This document shows positions 60,651-64,000 of a stretch of DNA of 64,000 bases, piece after piece. The stretch's first letter is position 1, and the number at the start of each line of letters is the position of its first letter. The DNA comes from Cycas panzhihuaensis (lineage: Eukaryota > Cycadophyta). The DNA lies in the NCBI GenBank assembly GCA_023213395.1, contig CM041465.1, forward strand, positions 89,473,741-89,537,740. The letters run 5' to 3'. Under the pieces are notes generated by a model that saw only the letters and a list, made by a program, of their open reading frames with translations, was not told the origin of the DNA and made no database searches. A program made the position numbers and the translations under genes.

Positions 60651-61338
60651 AGACTCTTAGGTCCTCCTGCCTATGAAGAAGGAAATTTGGGCTTCATTAA
60701 AAGGAGAAGAAGAATATTGGAGACAAACTATTATCACAAGACTCTACTGTGTGAAGACAAACTATCCAGGTGAATTTGAAAGAAGAATCATATGAATTTA
60801 TATGATTGTACGAACTTGTATAGATGTCAAAATTTGAAGTCATCAGAATTCGACGAAACTCACCCAGATCATAGATTGGGGTCTCCTCCATGTCTTTCTC
60901 TTCTGTGACAACATCATTCGAAGCTATTTTGACCCAGTTTTAGGCCATAATATAGGTGTGCAGGTTTGGAACCTTCTCTTAGTGTTTTTTTCAAAAAAAT
61001 TCGATTAAAATTCTTGGTACAAAGTACTTGAATCTTTTCTCATCATTAGACAAAGAGATTAAGTGATTGCTTACATGAATTTGAGTTGATTTTTCTGCAT
61101 TTTTTCTCAAAAATGTCAAAAACCCTTGGGTGTGGGTTTACTCTTTCGTTAGGGATTTTCTCTCACATCTAAAGTCTAGTCAAGAAAATAAATACAAATT
61201 CAGACACCCATTTGGGAGATCTTTCATTCAAGACCATTTTCGTCTCTATCTGTACAACTTCTGTTCTGTACGAAAATTTGTATAGCAGGCCATACAGACA
61301 TTTAAACTTATTTTTTCTGCCTCCAATCACTCTTAACT
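60651..61338 (+). other. Leader of element 9
   Basis: Non-coding. TCTCACATCTAAAG and CACCCATTTGGGAG near 61150-61230 correspond to the repeated segment in the leader of element 7, but occur once here. Confidence 0.75.
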
Positions 61339-62230
61339 ATGGCCTCCTCTGTTGGTTCACTAATTGAAAGTGAGAAACTTATAGAAATAAATTTTAGTGT
61401 TTAGAAAATCAAGATTGAAGGGTTGTTGAGAGCAAAGTGCACCTGGAAAATCACTACTAGGGCTAAAAAACATCATGCTGATGCAACAACCTTGACTAGT
61501 TGGGAGGAAATAAATAATGTTGTTGTTTCAGTTCTTAAAATCTTGATTTTTGACTCATTATTAGTTTATGTGGATGGCCTAAAAAATGCAAATGAAATTT
61601 TGCAAGTTATGACTTCAATGTTTAGTAGAAAAAATGAAACTAGAATTGTGGCATTAAGAGAAGAGCTCTATAAATTGAAAATGAGAGATGGTCAAACTGT
61701 GTCAGATTTCTTAACCAAGTTAACTAGCATTAAAACTACCCTTCTCATAGCGGGAGATAAGTTAACGGACATAGAACTAATTCACCTAGTGCTTAATAAA
61801 CTTCCAAAGTCTTTTGATAATATTCTAAATATGTTGATATGAAGAGGACATACAACAACAATGTCTTTTGATACTCTAATAGGACATATGTATGCTCAAG
61901 AGAAAAGAAATCAAAGGTATGAAGAAGAGTTAGAAATTGAAGAATCACTCTTCTAAACTTCAATTAGGAGGCAAAGGAAGAGGACAATTCAATCCCAGAT
62001 CAAGAGGAAGAACACTAGCAAGTCACATGGGACATTGGACGGAAGGAAGACGACGAGGAAGAATGATCAACAATCCACCTCGAAATGCCAGAGTATATTT
62101 TAACTACGAAAAACCAGGTGACTTTTCAAGTAGCTGTAGAGCTTTTGATGTTTGTTATCACTGCGGCCAAACAGGTCATTACCCCTATCAGTGCTACCAG
62201 AAATGTGCAGAACTACAGAAAGGAAAATAA
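61339..62230 (+). pseudogene. Element 9 gag with zinc knuckles
   Basis: ATG at 61339 starts MASSVGSLIESEKLIEINFS; TAG at 61402 replaces the Trp present in element 7. The frame is open at 61423-61839 with SRKNETRIVALREELYKLKM and GQTVSDFLTKLTSIKTTLL. TGA at 61840 replaces Gly. One frameshift lies around 61860-61940. The next frame (61937-62227) has GKGRGQFNPRSRGR, a first knuckle with His replaced by Asp (NYEKPGDFSSSC) and an intact second knuckle CYHCGQTGHYPYQC. It ends at TAA-TAG (62228-62233), where element 7 has CAA-CAG. Confidence 0.92.
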
Positions 62231-64000
62231 TAGGTATTCAAAAATTATAGCAAAGAAAAAGATATACTAGAAGAAGAAATTGAAATTGCTTTTATTGCAG
62301 CCCTAGCAACCAATACAAGTGCAATAAAAAACTGGTATATAGACTCGAGTGCCTCACATCATATGACAGGAGTCAAAGAATGGTTTGAAATAATCAAACC
62401 TTATGAATGTAATACATTTGTTGAGCTAGGAGATAATTTTCCCTTACACATAAGGGGAATATGACAAATCACCATACTCATCGATGGAAAAATTCAACAT
62501 ATAGGCAATATCTTTTCTGTACATAGAATAAAAAAGAATCTCCTATCAGTATCACAATTGAGTGATAAAAAGTTAAGAACAATATTTGATGAACATGGAT
62601 ATTGTTATATCCTTGATATGAAAAGGAATAGGACAGTTATAGCTAAAGGAGAAAAATGCAATAGGTTGTATAAGCTCCTTTCAACTCCTGTAATTCCTGA
62701 TAAAGGCCCCACCAAAATAATTCCTGATGTAAAAGCTCTTGCTACAGATAGTACTAATAATAGTGAAATTTAGCATTTGAAGTATGGTCATATTTCTCAT
62801 GATAGGTTAGAAAGATTAAAAAAATATAACATGGTAAATGGTCTGCCAGATATCTCATTTAACCATTTTGTATGTAAAAGTTGTATGATAGGAAAATAAC
62901 ACAGAACTCTGTTTTTAAAAAGTACCTAGTGCACACAGTGCAGATTGGAATTAATACACATTGATCTATGTGGTCCATTTACGCCAATCTTAATAAATAG
63001 ATCAAGGTATTTCTTGACCTTCATTGATGATTTTTCTAGAAAAACTTCGGTGTACTTTCTATCTAGTAAATAAAAAACATTTGGATATTTTAAAGAATTT
63101 AAAGCTGCAAGTGAATTGGAAAGCAGTCAAAGGATCAAATATGTTCATTCAGATAGAGGTGGAGAGTTTATGTCCAATTAATTCATTCATTTTTGTAAAA
63201 TACATGGAATTCAAAGATAGTTCAGAACACCTTATACACCTCAATCCAACGGAGTTGTGGAAAAAATAAATAGAACAATTGTAGAAATGGCTTGTTGCAT
63301 GCTAAATAATAGAGATTTAGCAAAGAAATATTAGGCAGAAGCTGTACATACAACTACATATTTGATCAACAGAAGTCCTACTCAGTCCTTAGATAATATA
63401 ACTCCTGAAGAAGTATGGTCAGGACACAAACCTGATGTAAGCCATTTAAAAATATTTGGTTGCAAGACTTATGTTCATATTCTAGATAAGAAAAGAGCCA
63501 AATTAGACAATAAAAGTATAGAATGCATAATGGTTGGATACAGCAACCATTCAAAGGCCTACAGGTGCATGGATCCAAAAGCATATAAGCTTTATGTCAG
63601 TAGGGATGTAATTTTTGATGAGAAAAAGGAAAATATTGATACAGTAGTGCAGATCAATGAAGATCATTTGGATATATGTCCTGACTAGTTGGAAGATAAG
63701 TTAGATATAACCTCAAAAAGAATTGAGACAGAAGAAGATCCTTCAGAAAATAAGATTCCAGATAAGCAACTATCCAGTAGTTGTAACCTCCAATCAGACA
63801 ACAACTCTAATTCCAGAGATGAAGAAAATAAGTCGTTATAAGAATGCACCTCAAAAAGAGTACCAAGGTGGTATCTTAAAACTCTTGAAGAAACAAAAGG
63901 AGAGGTATTTAAACATAGAACAAGATCACAGAAACCTCAGGCATTGCTTTGTTCCATTAAACCAAACTCTTATAAAGGAGCTAGTAGCTCCCAAAATTGG
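62231..64000 (+). pseudogene. Element 9 protease and integrase (partial)
   Basis: Same frame as the zinc-knuckle part. NWYIDSSASHHMTGVKEWF is the protease site (Gly to Ser). LSVSQLSDKKLRTIFDEHGY opens 62558-62770; TAG at 62771 replaces Trp before HLKYGHISHDRLERLKKYN. FLTFIDDFSRK carries the first integrase Asp. TPYTPQSNGVVEKINRTIVE carries Glu, with a TAG just upstream at 63218. The frame is open at 63362-63685 with KIFGCKTYVHILDKKR and KLYVSRDVIFDEKKENID. Further stops: 62896, 62927, 63332, 63686, 63839. It stays readable through QKPQALL at about 63940, beyond which RT should begin. Confidence 0.92.

Larger units (their letters stand above)
60433..64000 (+). mobile_element. Element 9: copia related to element 7, runs off the window
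   Basis: Left LTR 60433-60638, primer-binding site TGGTATCAGAGC 60639-60650, leader, gag, protease and integrase. RT and the right LTR are beyond 64000. The sequence is colinear with element 7 but on the opposite strand, 30 kb away. The left flank is GGACA. Confidence 0.93.

Overview
This window looks like an intergenic, repeat-dense stretch of a plant nuclear genome, probably a flowering plant. It is strongly AT-rich. Nearly everything recognisable is LTR-retrotransposon sequence. The copia-type elements carry the usual plant primer-binding site TGGTATCAGAGC (initiator Met tRNA), and Ty3/gypsy fragments of Tat type are also present. I saw no convincing intact host gene and no rRNA, tRNA, CRISPR or bacterial feature. 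All reverse-transcriptase, integrase and gag reading frames are decayed. The species cannot be named from the sequence.

Layout. 1-1.26 kb: unassigned. 1.26-15.3 kb: three related small elements, each with TG..CA-type LTRs, a PBS, a short gag-like ORF and a purine tract, and none with pol. Element 1 is 1264-4199. Element 2 is 5115-15333. Element 3 is 6572-12391, has a perfect TTATG target duplication and is nested in element 2. Element 3 also holds a 653-bp TA microsatellite inside a tandem duplication. 16.4-19.6 kb: element 4, a 3.15-kb non-autonomous element without gag or pol (LTRs 280 bp, 10 differences, TSD TATTT). 19.6-24.4 kb: gypsy 3'-end repeats, a minus-strand relic of the element-4 family, a CT/TA microsatellite and unassigned sequence. 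24.45-34.1 kb: a very degraded plus-strand copia (element 6), split by a minus-strand copia (element 7, 25610-30879, LTRs 208 bp, TSD ATTTA). Element 7 keeps gag-pol in a single frame broken by nonsense codons. 34.1-47.6 kb: gypsy fragments in both orientations (gag-protease at 37.5-38.1 kb, purine tract and 3'UTR repeats at 42-43 kb, archaeal-type RNase H at 46.4-46.9 kb) and an unidentified coding-like repeat at 44.3-45.6 kb, whose first part is repeated inverted at 4.4-5.1 kb. 47.6-55.0 kb: element 8, a minus-strand copia (LTRs 298 bp, TSD CCAAG), inserted in the tail of a minus-strand Tat-like gypsy whose integrase and RT/RNase H lie at 55.2-57.0 kb. 57.0-60.4 kb: element 8b, a plus-strand relative of element 8, itself interrupted at 60433 by element 9, a plus-strand relative of element 7 that runs off the window end.

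History. Nesting order agrees with hand-counted LTR divergence: element 4 about 3.6 %, 7 about 6.7 %, 8 about 8.7 %, 3 about 10 %, 2 about 13 %, 1 about 14 %. Many nonsense codons are Trp-to-TAG or Gln-to-TAA/TAG, the pattern expected from deamination of methylated cytosine in silenced DNA.

The least expected signals are four. (i) A hairpin sits exactly 27 nt after the TATA box in all six LTRs of elements 1-3, with one compensatory pair between families. (ii) The gag-only ORFs end in a stop codon that abuts the purine tract. (iii) An archaeal-type RNase H lies downstream rather than upstream of a gypsy integrase. (iv) Elements 7 and 9 share one in-frame TAG.
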